Source: Yonghaparkia sp. Root332
Lineage (GTDB): Bacteria; Actinomycetota; Actinomycetes; Actinomycetales; Microbacteriaceae
NCBI RefSeq assembly: GCF_001425665.1
Contig: NZ_LMCX01000001.1
Location: 1,286,231-1,350,230 of the forward strand
DNA length: 64,000 bases
Direction of reading: 5' to 3'
The first letter of the stretch is position 1. Every line of letters begins with the position of its first letter. Of the stretch, positions 42,170-50,765 are shown one piece after another. The translations under genes were made by a program, and so were the position numbers. Below the pieces are notes generated by a model. That model searched no databases, was not told where the DNA came from, and worked only from the letters and a program-made list of their open reading frames with translations.

Positions 42170-43695
42170 AGCTCGCGCTGCTCGGCTCCGCGTTCCGCGG
42201 CGCTCGCCGGCTCGCCCGGACGGGGCTCGTCGCTGTGCTCATCGCGGTGTTCACGGGCGCCGTCCTCGACGCGGCGCAGTCCTTCCGGCCCGAGGACGAC
42301 GGGCACCGTGCCGGGCTCATCGTCATCACGAGCATCCTCGCCCTGGCCCTCGCGATCTGCCCCCTGACCTCCGGGCTTGGCTCGGCGCTCGAGCCGCGGC
42401 GCTTCGCGCCGTTCCCGATCGCGCCGGGTCGCCTCGCCGCGACGCTCGCGCTCGCGGGGGCGGTGGGAGTCCAGGGTCTCCTCACGATCGTGCTCGTCAT
42501 CGCCCTCGGTGTCGCCTGGGCGGGCACGCCGTTCGAGGGCGCCGCGGTCGGGGGAGGCCTCGTCGGCGGCGTCGCGATCGTCCTCACCGGCCAGTTCCTC
42601 GTCGCCATCGCCGCGCAGCTCGCGGTCGCGCCGACCACCGCGCGCACCGTCGCGCTGTTCGCCCGCGGCGTCGTCGGGCTCTGCCTCGCCGCCGCGATCA
42701 CCACCGCCCTCGTCGTCGAGCGCGGCCGCGACGACGCGCGCGTGGACGAGGTCGCCGCATTCCTCTCCTCCTCGCCGCTCGGCCTGCCCTGGGCGGTGGC
42801 GGGCAGCGAGCCCCCGGCCCTCACGGCGCGTATGCTCGGCGCGATCGCCCTCGTGGGGGTGCTCGCACTCGGCTGGCGTCTGCTCGTCGGCCGCCTCCTC
42901 GAGGCGCCCGAGCGGCAGCGGTGGGTCCCGCGCTCGCGCGGACTGGGCGTCTTCGACCTCGTGCCGGCCACGCAGGGCGGCGTGATCGCTGCGCGGAGCA
43001 TCCTCTACTGGACCCGCGACCCGCGCTACCGTCTCGCGATCCTCGCCCTGCCGGTCGCTCCCGCGCTCATGATGATCGCCCTCGCGATCGCCGGGGTCCC
43101 CGGTCAGTACCTGTGGCTCATCCCGATCCCCGTGCTCGCGCTGTTCCTGGGCTGGTTCAGCCACAACGACGTCGCCTACGACCACACCGCCGTGTGGCTG
43201 CACGTCGCTGCCCACGTGCGCGGAGCATCCGACCGCTGGGGGCGCGCGGTGCCGCCGCTCCTCCTCGGGGTCCCGCTCGTCGTACTCCTCGCCCCGCTGT
43301 TCGCCGTCTGGTCGGGGATCGAGGGGATCGAGCCGGCTCTCCTCGGCACGAGCCTCGGGCTCCTGCTCACGGGCATCGGCGTCTCGAGCGTCGCCTCGGC
43401 GGCCGCCCCCTATCCCGCCCCGCGCCCGGGAGCCGGCCCGTTCGATCAGCCCCCGCTCACCGCCGCGACCGCGGGCTGGTCGCAGGGGCTCTCGCTTCTG
43501 GCGATCATCGTCCTGATGTCGCCGACCCTGCACACCGCCTGGCGCGGGGCGACCGGCGAGCCCGAGCTGCTGCCCGCCGCGGCGATCGCGGGCGCGGCCA
43601 CCGGCGTCGTCATGCTCGCGCTCGGCGTGCTCATCGGCGGGCGGGTCTTCCGGCGTCGCGCGCCTGAGCTGCTCGACCTCGTGCTGCGCAGCTGA
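42145..43695 (+). CDS. ABC-2-like exporter membrane protein
   Basis: 516 residues from GTG 42145, chosen for the GGAGGGG ribosome site 5 bases upstream inside the ATPase gene. It is highly hydrophobic with roughly ten to twelve helices; segments such as LVAVLIAVFTGAVLDAAQSF and LAILALPVAPALMMIALAIA are clear. Overlap with the ATPase gene shows they form one transporter. No family-specific motif identifies the cargo. Confidence 0.82.
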   Translation: MVDDVLRLKLALLGSAFRGARRLARTGLVAVLIAVFTGAVLDAAQSFRPEDDGHRAGLIVITSILALALAICPLTSGLGSALEPRRFAPFPIAPGRLAATLALAGAVGVQGLLTIVLVIALGVAWAGTPFEGAAVGGGLVGGVAIVLTGQFLVAIAAQLAVAPTTARTVALFARGVVGLCLAAAITTALVVERGRDDARVDEVAAFLSSSPLGLPWAVAGSEPPALTARMLGAIALVGVLALGWRLLVGRLLEAPERQRWVPRSRGLGVFDLVPATQGGVIAARSILYWTRDPRYRLAILALPVAPALMMIALAIAGVPGQYLWLIPIPVLALFLGWFSHNDVAYDHTAVWLHVAAHVRGASDRWGRAVPPLLLGVPLVVLLAPLFAVWSGIEGIEPALLGTSLGLLLTGIGVSSVASAAAPYPAPRPGAGPFDQPPLTAATAGWSQGLSLLAIIVLMSPTLHTAWRGATGEPELLPAAAIAGAATGVVMLALGVLIGGRVFRRRAPELLDLVLRS

Positions 43696-43722
43696 CTCGG
43701 CCCCCGCGCTCGGGGCGCGTCG

Positions 43723-43728
43723 TAGAAT
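43723..43728 (+). promoter_or_regulatory. -10 element TAGAAT, leaderless start
   Basis: TAGAAT ends 6 bases before the DUF3039 gene ATG. Confidence 0.65.
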
Positions 43729-43734
43729 CGGAGC

Positions 43735-44004
43735 ATGGCGACGACGGACGACACCGGAACCGGCGGAGGGCTCGACGTCCTCGACCGCGAGCTCGAGAAG
43801 CTGCTCAACGAGGAGCAGCTGGAGGACGGCGACCACGAGCGGTTCTCCCACTACGTGCCGAAGAGCAAGATCATGGAGTCCGCGCTCACGGGGAAGCCCG
43901 TGCGCGCGCTGTGCGGCAAGAAGTGGACGCCGGGTCGCGACCCGGAGAAGTTCCCGGTCTGCCCCACCTGCAAGGAGATCTACGAGAAGATGCGCGACGC
44001 GTAG
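43735..44004 (+). CDS. DUF3039 small zinc-ribbon-like protein
   Basis: 89 residues. H39 in RFSHYVPKSK, ALCGKKWTPGRDPEKF and PVCPTCKEIYEKM give one His and three Cys residues able to bind zinc. DUF3039 is widespread in actinobacteria with no assigned function. It is expressed from its own leaderless promoter just upstream of ftsY. Confidence 0.88.
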   Translation: MATTDDTGTGGGLDVLDRELEKLLNEEQLEDGDHERFSHYVPKSKIMESALTGKPVRALCGKKWTPGRDPEKFPVCPTCKEIYEKMRDA

Positions 44005-44068
44005 TCGTCGGCGCCTCGCACCCTCGAGCCTGCTGAGTGCCGCGCCGCGGTCGCCCCGCCGGCCGCAC

Positions 44069-44074
44069 TAGCCT
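44069..44074 (+). promoter_or_regulatory. -10 element TAGCCT, leaderless start
   Basis: TAGCCT ends 7 bases before the ftsY ATG. Confidence 0.6.
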
Positions 44075-44081
44075 GGGGCGC

Positions 44082-44954
44082 ATGGCGGAACGCTCCTGGA
44101 ACCTCGGCGGCGCCCTCAAGGGGCTGTTCACGAAGCCGACGATCGATGAGACCACCTGGGACGACCTCGAGACGGCGCTCATCCGGGCCGACTTCGGCCC
44201 CGATCTGACCGAGAGCATCCTCGAGCAGATGCGCGCGCAGGTCGAGCGGTACCGGACGACCGATCCCGCCGACCTCAAGCGCATGCTGCGCGAGTCGATC
44301 GAGGAGCGACTGGCCGCGCACGACCCGACCCTGACCCTGAGCGCACGGCCGGCCGTGGTGCTCGTGGTGGGCGTCAACGGCGTCGGCAAGACCACGACGA
44401 TCGGCAAGTTCGCGAAGTTCCTCACCGGCTACGGGCGCAGCGTGGTCGTCGGCGCCGCCGACACCTTCCGTGCCGCCGCGGTCGAGCAGCTCGCCACGTG
44501 GGCCGACCGCGCGGGAGCATCCGTCGTGCGCCCCCAGCAGCACGGACAGGACCCGGCGAGCGTCGCCTTCCAGACCGTGCAGAAGGCGATCGACGACGGG
44601 ATCGACATCGCGATCATCGACACCGCCGGCCGCCTGCAGACCAAGGCGGGCCTCATGGACGAGCTCGCGAAGGTCCGGCGCGTGGTCGAGAAGCTCAGCC
44701 CGATCGCCGAGGTCCTCCTGGTGCTCGACGGCACGACCGGCCAGAACGGGCTCGCGCAGGCCGAGGCCTTCATCGAGCACGCGGGCGTGACGGGTCTCGT
44801 GATCACGAAGCTCGACGGCTCGGCCAAGGGCGGGTTCGTGCTCGCCGTGCAGGAGCGCACGGGGATCCCGATCAAGCTCATCGGCCAGGGCGAGGGCATC
44901 GGCGATCTCACGGGATTCACGCCGCACGTCTTCGCGGCCTCGCTCGTCCCGTAG
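44082..44954 (+). CDS. ftsY: Signal recognition particle receptor FtsY
   Basis: 290 residues, the NG core without the long acidic A domain of E. coli FtsY. P-loop GVNGVGKTTT (97-106), AADTFRAAAVEQL, DTAGRLQTK and TKLDGSAKGG are all present. It docks the SRP-ribosome complex at the membrane by pairing its GTPase with Ffh, encoded 0.6 kb downstream. A leaderless start is likely. Confidence 0.97.
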   Translation: MAERSWNLGGALKGLFTKPTIDETTWDDLETALIRADFGPDLTESILEQMRAQVERYRTTDPADLKRMLRESIEERLAAHDPTLTLSARPAVVLVVGVNGVGKTTTIGKFAKFLTGYGRSVVVGAADTFRAAAVEQLATWADRAGASVVRPQQHGQDPASVAFQTVQKAIDDGIDIAIIDTAGRLQTKAGLMDELAKVRRVVEKLSPIAEVLLVLDGTTGQNGLAQAEAFIEHAGVTGLVITKLDGSAKGGFVLAVQERTGIPIKLIGQGEGIGDLTGFTPHVFAASLVP

Positions 44955-44968
44955 CGGACCCCGCGCGC

Positions 44969-45481
44969 TCAGTCCTCGATCGCCGCGTGCTCCCGCGAGA
45001 GCATGAGATAGGTGTCGGCATTGCGACGGATGCCCGCCACCTCGTCGTCCGTGAGCGCGCGCCGCACCTTCGCGGGCACGCCGGAGACGAGCGATCGGGG
45101 CGGCACGACGGTGTCCTCGAGCACGACCGCGCCCGCCGCGACGAGGGACTCGCTGCCGATGACCGCCCGGTTGAGCACCGTCGCGCTCATGCCGATGAGG
45201 CAGTCGTCCTCGATCGTGCAGCCGTGGAGTACGGCGGCGTGGCCGACGCTGACCCGTCGGCCGACGATCGTCGGCGTGCCCGGGTCGCAGTGCACCGTCA
45301 CCGAGTCCTGGAGGTTGGAGTCCTCCCCGAGGACGATCGCGGCGCGATCGCCGCGGAGCACGGCGCCGTAGAAGACGCTCGCGCCCGGGTGCACCGTGAC
45401 ATCGCCGATGAGCACCGCCGTGGGGGCGATCCACGCCCGCTCGTCGACCGCGGGCTCCCTGCCGAAAATGCGCCGTCGCAT
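44969..45481 (-). CDS. Gamma-carbonic anhydrase-like hexapeptide-repeat protein
   Basis: 170 residues forming a left-handed beta helix (repeats such as APTAVLIGDVTVHPGASVFY). The three zinc histidines of the gamma-CA/PaaY/YrdA family are present: H64, H81 and H86. Whether it hydrates CO2 or acts as a thioesterase, as PaaY does, cannot be told. It lies on the opposite strand between ftsY and ffh. Confidence 0.88.
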   Translation of the reverse strand: MRRRIFGREPAVDERAWIAPTAVLIGDVTVHPGASVFYGAVLRGDRAAIVLGEDSNLQDSVTVHCDPGTPTIVGRRVSVGHAAVLHGCTIEDDCLIGMSATVLNRAVIGSESLVAAGAVVLEDTVVPPRSLVSGVPAKVRRALTDDEVAGIRRNADTYLMLSREHAAIED

Positions 45482-45525
45482 CCCGCCTCCTCGCTCTCGC
45501 CTCCAGTCAACCAGACGGGCCCTTC

Positions 45526-45531
45526 TAGAAT
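45526..45531 (+). promoter_or_regulatory. -10 element TAGAAT, near-leaderless start
   Basis: TAGAAT ends 9 bases before the ffh ATG. Confidence 0.5.
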
Positions 45532-45540
45532 GGGCGGATC

Positions 45541-47145
45541 ATGGCGACCTTCGGCACCCTCTCCGACCGGCTGACTCAGACGTTCAGCGCCCTCCGCACG
45601 AAGGGCAAGCTGAGCCCGGCCGACGTCGACAAGACCGTCCGCGAGATCCGGCGCGCGCTGCTCGACGCCGACGTCGCGCTGCCCGTCGTCAAGGACTTCA
45701 CGAATACGGTCCGCGAGCGCGCGCTCGGCGACGAGGTCAACAAGGCGCTCAACCCCGCGCAGCAGGTCGTGCAGATCGTCAACGAGGAGCTCGTGGCGAT
45801 CCTCGGCGGCGAGCAGCGTCGCCTGGAGTTCGCGAAGAACCCGCCGACCGTCATCATGCTCGCGGGCCTCCAGGGCGCCGGCAAGACGACCCTCGCGGGC
45901 AAGCTCGCCAAGTGGCTCAAGGGCCAGGGCCACACCCCCCTGCTCGTCGCCGCCGACCTCCAGCGCCCCAACGCCGTCACGCAGCTGCAGGTCGTCGGCG
46001 AGCAGGCCGGCGCCGCGGTGTTCGCCCCCGAGCCCGGCAACGGCGTCGGCGACCCGGTGCGCGTCGCGAGGGACGCCGTCCAGTTCGCCCGGACGCGCCT
46101 GCACGACGTCGTGATCGTCGACACGGCCGGCCGCCTCGGCGTCGACGCCGAGCTCATGACGCAGGCCGCGAGCATCCGAAAGGCCGTCGACCCCGACGAG
46201 GTGCTCTTCGTCATCGACGCGATGATCGGTCAGGACGCGGTCGCCACGGCCCAGGCCTTCCAGGAGGGCGTCGACTTCACGGGCGTCGTGCTGTCGAAGC
46301 TGGATGGCGACGCGCGCGGCGGTGCCGCGCTCTCCGTCGCCTCGGTGACCGGTCGCCCGATCATGTTCGCCTCGACGGGCGAGGGCCTCGACGACTTCGA
46401 GCCCTTCCACCCCGACCGCATGGCGAGCCGCATCCTCGACCTCGGCGACATCCTCAGCCTCATCGAGCAGGCGCAGAAGGCCTTCGACCAGGACGAGGCC
46501 CAGAAGGTCGCTGAGAAGTTCGCGACCGACAGCTTCACCCTCGAGGACTTCCTCGCCCAGATGCAGCAGCTCAAGAAGATGGGCTCGATCAAGAGCATGC
46601 TGGGGATGCTCCCCGGAGCCCGCGGCATGCGCGAGCAGCTCGACAACTTCGACGAGAGCGAGCTCACCCGCACTGAGGCGATCATCCAGTCGATGACGCT
46701 CGCCGAGCGCCGCACGCCCAAGCTCCTCAACGGCTCGCGCCGCCTGCGCATCGCGCGCGGTTCGGGCACGACCGTGACCGAGGTCAACGCCCTCGTGAAC
46801 CGCTTCGAGCAGGCGGCGAAGATGATGAAGACCGTCGCCAAGGGCGGCGTGCCGAACGTCCCGGGCATGGGGCCCATCCCGGGCATGGGCGGCGGAGGCG
46901 GAGCGGCGAGCGCGCGCAAGGCCGCGGCGAAGAAGAAGGGCAAGGGCGGCTCCAAGTCGGGCAACCCCGCCAAGCGCGCGGCCGAGGAGGCCGCTCGCGC
47001 TCAGGGCGTGCGCCCCGCCGGTGCGGCGGCCGGCTCGGGCTTCGGGCTCGGAGGCCTCGGCGGCGCCGGGGGAGCGGGCGCCGCGGGCGGCACCGAGCCG
47101 ACGCCGGAGGAGCTCGCCGCTCTGCAGAAGTTCCTCGGCCGCTAG
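45541..47145 (+). CDS. ffh: Signal recognition particle protein Ffh
   Basis: 534 residues: N domain, GTPase G domain (LAGLQGAGKTT near 107-117, DTAGRLGVD, LSKLDGDARGG) and a methionine-rich M domain (MQQLKKMGSIKSMLGMLPGA) that holds SRP RNA and signal peptides. The tail from about 440 is Gly/Ala/Lys-rich and longer than in E. coli. The stop overlaps the convergent DoxX gene stop. Confidence 0.97.
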   Translation: MATFGTLSDRLTQTFSALRTKGKLSPADVDKTVREIRRALLDADVALPVVKDFTNTVRERALGDEVNKALNPAQQVVQIVNEELVAILGGEQRRLEFAKNPPTVIMLAGLQGAGKTTLAGKLAKWLKGQGHTPLLVAADLQRPNAVTQLQVVGEQAGAAVFAPEPGNGVGDPVRVARDAVQFARTRLHDVVIVDTAGRLGVDAELMTQAASIRKAVDPDEVLFVIDAMIGQDAVATAQAFQEGVDFTGVVLSKLDGDARGGAALSVASVTGRPIMFASTGEGLDDFEPFHPDRMASRILDLGDILSLIEQAQKAFDQDEAQKVAEKFATDSFTLEDFLAQMQQLKKMGSIKSMLGMLPGARGMREQLDNFDESELTRTEAIIQSMTLAERRTPKLLNGSRRLRIARGSGTTVTEVNALVNRFEQAAKMMKTVAKGGVPNVPGMGPIPGMGGGGGAASARKAAAKKKGKGGSKSGNPAKRAAEEAARAQGVRPAGAAAGSGFGLGGLGGAGGAGAAGGTEPTPEELAALQKFLGR

Positions 47146-47576
47146 CGCGTCCGAGCGGAGTCCCGCCAGGCGCGCCAGGCGCCCGTCGACCACAGCGCCC
47201 ACGCGACGAGGACGGGCTGGAAGAGCAGCCGGATGCCCCGCGCGACATCGGTGTCGAGACCGAAGCCGTCACGACCTTCGGTGAACTGCGCGATGTTGCC
47301 GGGGAAGATCGCGAGGAAGAACAGCGCCGTCGCCCAGCCGACGGCGACGCGCCACTGCCCGAGCACGATGAGAGCGAGGCCGAGCCCGATCTCTACGACG
47401 CCGGAGCCGAGCACGACGAGGTCGGCGTCGACCGGCAGCCACGGCGGCACCTGGGCGAGGAACTCCTCGCGCCCGTAGGTCAGGTGGCTGACGCCCGCGA
47501 ACGCGAGCGCGCCCCCGAGGGCCCAGCGCGTGAGTCGCTGCGGCCAGCTGGTTCCGGGCTCCCGTGCGTCACTCAT
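47142..47576 (-). CDS. DoxX-like small membrane protein
   Basis: 144 residues with four predicted membrane helices (ALGGALAFAGVSHLTYGREE, VVLGSGVVEIGLGLALIVLG, WATALFFLAIFPGNIAQFTE, LLFQPVLVAWALWSTG). This pattern fits the DoxX/DoxD-like family, often linked to redox stress but without an assigned reaction. The start follows CAGAAT by 6 bases, possibly leaderless. Confidence 0.75.
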   Translation of the reverse strand: MSDAREPGTSWPQRLTRWALGGALAFAGVSHLTYGREEFLAQVPPWLPVDADLVVLGSGVVEIGLGLALIVLGQWRVAVGWATALFFLAIFPGNIAQFTEGRDGFGLDTDVARGIRLLFQPVLVAWALWSTGAWRAWRDSARTR

Positions 47577-47630
47577 CGCTCGATTCTGGTGCGGCGCGCC
47601 CCTGCCGCGGCTGGGAGCCGCGCGTCGACT

Positions 47631-47636
47631 TAGGGT
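47631..47636 (+). promoter_or_regulatory. -10 element TAGGGT, leaderless start
   Basis: TAGGGT ends 6 bases before the amidase ATG. Confidence 0.6.
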
Positions 47637-47642
47637 GAAGCC

Positions 47643-49034
47643 ATGAGCCTCCCCGCCGCCGCGGAGTCCGCCGTCGCGACCGCCGCCGCCGTGCGCGCCG
47701 GCGCAACCACGGCCCTCGCCGAGACCCGTGCCGCCCTCGCCCGCATCGCCGCGCTCGACCCGCAGCTCGGCGCCTTCCAGCTCGTCCGCGCCGAGCGCGC
47801 GCTCGCGGAGGCCGCCGAGGTGGATGCGCGCCTGGCGGCGGGGGAGGACCTCCCGCTCGCGGGCGTGCCGATCGCGATCAAGGACAACATCCCCGTCGCG
47901 GGCGAGCCGATGCTCGAGGGCAGCGCCGCGACCAGCGCCGCGCCGAGCCTGGCCGACCACGAGGTCGTCGCGCGGCTGCGCGCCGCGGGCGCCGTCGTCG
48001 TCGGCCTCACGCGCGTGCCCGAGCTGTGCGTGTTCGGGACCACCGACTCCGTGCACGGCACGACGCGCAACCCCTGGAACCCGACCCGCACCGCCGGCGG
48101 CTCCTCCGGCGGCTCGGCCTCCGCGGTCGCGAGCGGCATGGTGGCGGTCGCCCACGCGGCCGACGGCATGGGCTCGATCCGGATCCCCGCCGCCAATTGC
48201 GCTCTCGTGGGGCTCAAGCCCGGCGCGGGGCTCGTGCCCGCGGAGATGGGCGCCGACAGCTGGTTCGGGATGAGCGAGAACGGCCCGCTCGCGACGACCG
48301 TGGCGGATGCCGCTCTCCTGCTCGCGGTCATGGCGGGCCGCCCCGCCCTCGCCGACGTCGCGCCGCCCGACCGCCGTCTGCGCATCGGGCTCGCCCCGGG
48401 CATCCCCACCCCTCTCGCCCGGCTCGATCCGCGCTGGGAGGCGGCCGCCCGTCGCACGGCCGCCACGCTCGCCGCGGCGGGGCACGAGGTCGTCGAGCTC
48501 GCCCTTCCCTACCCCGCCGACCCGCTTCCGGTGCTCGCGCGCTGGTTCGCGGGGGCCGCCGCCGACGCCGCGCATCTCGGGCTCGACGACCGCCTGCTCG
48601 AGCCGCGCGTGCGGGCGCACGTCCGGGCCGGGCGCGTGCTCGAGCGCCTCGGCGCCCTGCGGCCCGGCCCCGTCGACCGGCTGCGGGCTCGCGTCACTGC
48701 GGCGACCGCCGATGTCGACGTCGTGCTGACGCCGGCGCTCGCGCAGCCGGGGCCGGATGCCGAGGGCTGGCACCGGCGCGGATGGATCGCGAACCTGCGC
48801 TCCAGCATCGGGTACGCGCCCTACGCCGCCCTGTGGAACCTGCTCGGCTGGCCGGCCGCGGTCGTTCCCGCCGGGTGGCACCCGGAGGCGGCCGTGCCGC
48901 TCGCGGTGCAGCTCGTCGCCCGCCCGGCCGCGGACGGCGCGGGGGAGGCGCTCCTGCTCGCCGTCGCCGCCGAGCTCGAGCTCCTCGCGCCCTGGGAGCG
49001 CACCGCCTCCCCGGCGGCGTCGACCGTAGTCTGA
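47643..49034 (+). CDS. Amidase, amidase-signature family
   Basis: 463 residues. The Ser-cisSer-Lys triad can be traced: Lys in VPIAIKDNIP, cis-Ser in TAGGSSGGSASAVASG and nucleophile Ser in DGMGSIRIPAANC. It cleaves an unidentified amide. It is not GatA: there are no gatB or gatC neighbours, and the C-terminus is short. Its end overlaps the promoter of the next gene. Confidence 0.9.
   Translation: MSLPAAAESAVATAAAVRAGATTALAETRAALARIAALDPQLGAFQLVRAERALAEAAEVDARLAAGEDLPLAGVPIAIKDNIPVAGEPMLEGSAATSAAPSLADHEVVARLRAAGAVVVGLTRVPELCVFGTTDSVHGTTRNPWNPTRTAGGSSGGSASAVASGMVAVAHAADGMGSIRIPAANCALVGLKPGAGLVPAEMGADSWFGMSENGPLATTVADAALLLAVMAGRPALADVAPPDRRLRIGLAPGIPTPLARLDPRWEAAARRTAATLAAAGHEVVELALPYPADPLPVLARWFAGAAADAAHLGLDDRLLEPRVRAHVRAGRVLERLGALRPGPVDRLRARVTAATADVDVVLTPALAQPGPDAEGWHRRGWIANLRSSIGYAPYAALWNLLGWPAAVVPAGWHPEAAVPLAVQLVARPAADGAGEALLLAVAAELELLAPWERTASPAASTVV
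49027..49032 (+). promoter_or_regulatory. -10 element TAGTCT, leaderless start
   Basis: TAGTCT ends 6 bases before the ATG of the LLM-family oxidoreductase gene. Confidence 0.55.
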
Positions 49035-49038
49035 GGGC

Positions 49039-49830
49039 ATGACCATGCGACCCATCCGCATCGGGGTTCAGCTGCAGCCCCAGCACGCGCCGTACGAGCT
49101 CATCCGCGATCGCGTCACCGAGCTGGAGGAGCTCGGCGTCGACATCGTCTTCAACTGGGACCACTTCTATCCGCTCTACGGCGAGCCCGACGGCCTGCAC
49201 TTCGAGTCGTGGACGATGCTCGCGGCGATCGCCGAGCAGACGAGCCGCATCGAGCTCGGCGCCCTCGTCAACTGCAACTCGTACCGCAACCCCAACCTGC
49301 AGGCCGACATGGCCCGCACGATCGATCGCATCAGCGCCAAGGGAACCGGCACGGGCCGCTTCATCTTCGGCACCGGCTCCGGCTGGTTCGAGCGCGACTA
49401 CGCCGAGTACGGCTACGAGTTCGGCACGGTCGGCTCGCGGCTCAACGATCTCGCGCGCGACCTGCCGATCATCCGCGACCGGTGGACGAGGCTCAACCCG
49501 CCGCCCACGCGCGACATCCCCATCCTCATCGGCGGCGGGGGCGAGAGGAAGACCCTCCGCATGGTCGCCGAGCACGCGAGCATCTGGCACAGCTTCAGCG
49601 ACGCCGAGACTCTGGAGAGGAAGCTCGGCATCCTCGCCGGCCACTGCTCCGACGTCGGTCGCGACCCCGGCACGATCGAGATCTCCGTCGAGCTCGGGCG
49701 GAAATCGTCAGCAGAGGCTGACGAGCTGCGCGGCCTCGGGGCGAGTCTCTTCACGATCGGGCTCACGGGGCCGGACTACGACCTCGCGCCCGTGCGCGAC
49801 TGGCTCGCCTGGAGGGACGGCTCGCGCTGA
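49039..49830 (+). CDS. LLM class F420-dependent oxidoreductase
   Basis: 263 residues of luciferase-like TIM barrel. IRIGVQLQPQHAPYELIRD at the start, FNWDHFYPLYGEPDGLHFES, the FIFGTGSGWFERDYAEYGY cofactor region and PILIGGGGERKTLRMVAEHA are typical of the actinobacterial F420 subgroup. It transfers hydride to or from an unknown substrate. A cofactor F420 rather than FMN requirement is inferred from the subgroup. Confidence 0.88.
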   Translation: MTMRPIRIGVQLQPQHAPYELIRDRVTELEELGVDIVFNWDHFYPLYGEPDGLHFESWTMLAAIAEQTSRIELGALVNCNSYRNPNLQADMARTIDRISAKGTGTGRFIFGTGSGWFERDYAEYGYEFGTVGSRLNDLARDLPIIRDRWTRLNPPPTRDIPILIGGGGERKTLRMVAEHASIWHSFSDAETLERKLGILAGHCSDVGRDPGTIEISVELGRKSSAEADELRGLGASLFTIGLTGPDYDLAPVRDWLAWRDGSR

Positions 49831-50030
49831 GCATCCGTCGCCCGCGGCCCCGATCGCGGTCGCGAATGCGGGCGGTAGGCGACCGCCCGCGGAATCTGCA
49901 AGAATAGGCGGTCGAGTGCTCGCGCGCCCGACCCTCTAATCAGGCCAGCGAGCAACCCTTCCGAGCTTTCGCGCCGAGTGTGCCCCACGCAACCGGCGTC
50001 GACTCACCCCGTTCACACTTCTGGAGAATC
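49831..50030. other. rpsP promoter and leader
   Basis: 200 bases. A 9-bp hairpin GCGGGCGGT/ACCGCCCGC with a 5-base loop (49868-49890) probably terminates upstream transcription. TGCAAGAAT just after it is a likely extended -10. The remaining leader of about 110 bases can pair TGCTCGC with GCGAGCA. No known riboswitch class was recognised. Confidence 0.5.
49868..49890 (+). terminator. Hairpin before rpsP
   Basis: GCGGGCGGT, loop AGGCG, ACCGCCCGC. It follows the LLM gene by 37 bases; there is no T-tract. Confidence 0.5.
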
Positions 50031-50516
50031 GTGGCTGTCAAGATCCGTCTCAAGCGCATGGGCAAGATCCGTGCGCCGTACTACCGCATCGTCGTCGCCG
50101 ACTCGCGCACCAAGCGCGATGGTCGCGTCATCGAGGAGATCGGCAAGTACCACCCCACCGAGGAGCCCTCGGTCATCGAGGTCGACTCGGCCCGCGCGCA
50201 GTACTGGCTCAGCGTCGGCGCCCAGCCGACCGAGCAGGTCACCGCGCTGCTGAAGCTCACCGGCGACTGGGGCACGTTCAAGGGCGAGAAGGGTGCGAAG
50301 AGCACCGTCCGCTACGCGGAGCCGAAGGAGGCGTTCCAGTTCGACGCCGCCAAGAAGCCCGTCCTGAAGCCCAAGGCCGAGAAGAAGGCCGAGGAGGCCC
50401 CCGTCGCCGAGGCGCCCGCCGAGACCGAGTCGGCCGAGGCCGAGGTCGTCGAGGCCCCCGAGGCCGTCGAGGCGGAGGCCCCCGCGGCCGACGCCGCCGA
50501 GGCCGACAAGGCCTGA
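50031..50516 (+). CDS. rpsP: 30S ribosomal protein bS16 with long C-terminal extension
   Basis: 161 residues from GTG 50031 with GGAG 5 bases upstream. The first 90 residues are standard bS16 ([20 protein letters not shown], then [20 protein letters not shown]). The remaining 70 or so are Ala/Glu/Pro-rich ([18 protein letters not shown]), roughly doubling the usual size; similar tails are known from other actinobacteria. It is first in the rpsP-khpA-rimM-trmD operon. Confidence 0.96.
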   Translation: MAVKIRLKRMGKIRAPYYRIVVADSRTKRDGRVIEEIGKYHPTEEPSVIEVDSARAQYWLSVGAQPTEQVTALLKLTGDWGTFKGEKGAKSTVRYAEPKEAFQFDAAKKPVLKPKAEKKAEEAPVAEAPAETESAEAEVVEAPEAVEAEAPAADAAEADKA

Positions 50517-50522
50517 CGCATC

Positions 50523-50759
50523 GTGCTCGCTGACACGCTGGAGCATCTGGTCAAGGGGATCGTCGATCACCCTGACGATGTCGCTGTCGTCGCGCAGAGC
50601 ACGGGTCGCGGCGAGGTCCTCGAGGTGCGCGTGCACCCCGAGGACCTCGGCCGCGTCATCGGCCGCGGCGGACGCACCGCCAAGGCCCTGCGCACCGTGA
50701 TCTCGTCGCTCGCCGACGGTCGCCGGGTGCGCGTCGACGTCGTCGACACCGACGCCTAG
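50523..50759 (+). CDS. khpA: KH-domain RNA-binding protein KhpA
   Basis: 78 residues, GTG start 6 bases after rpsP. The KH GxxG loop lies in LGRVIGRGGRTAKALRTVIS. KhpA proteins bind RNA, often with KhpB, and affect cell division and small RNAs in other Gram-positives. The location between rpsP and rimM is standard. Confidence 0.95.
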   Translation: MLADTLEHLVKGIVDHPDDVAVVAQSTGRGEVLEVRVHPEDLGRVIGRGGRTAKALRTVISSLADGRRVRVDVVDTDA

Positions 50760-50765
50760 GCGATC

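Noticed and set aside
47643..49034. GatA subunit of the Asp/Glu-tRNA amidotransferase
   Set aside because: No gatB/gatC genes adjoin it and its C-terminal half does not follow the GatA pattern; a generic amidase is the safer call.
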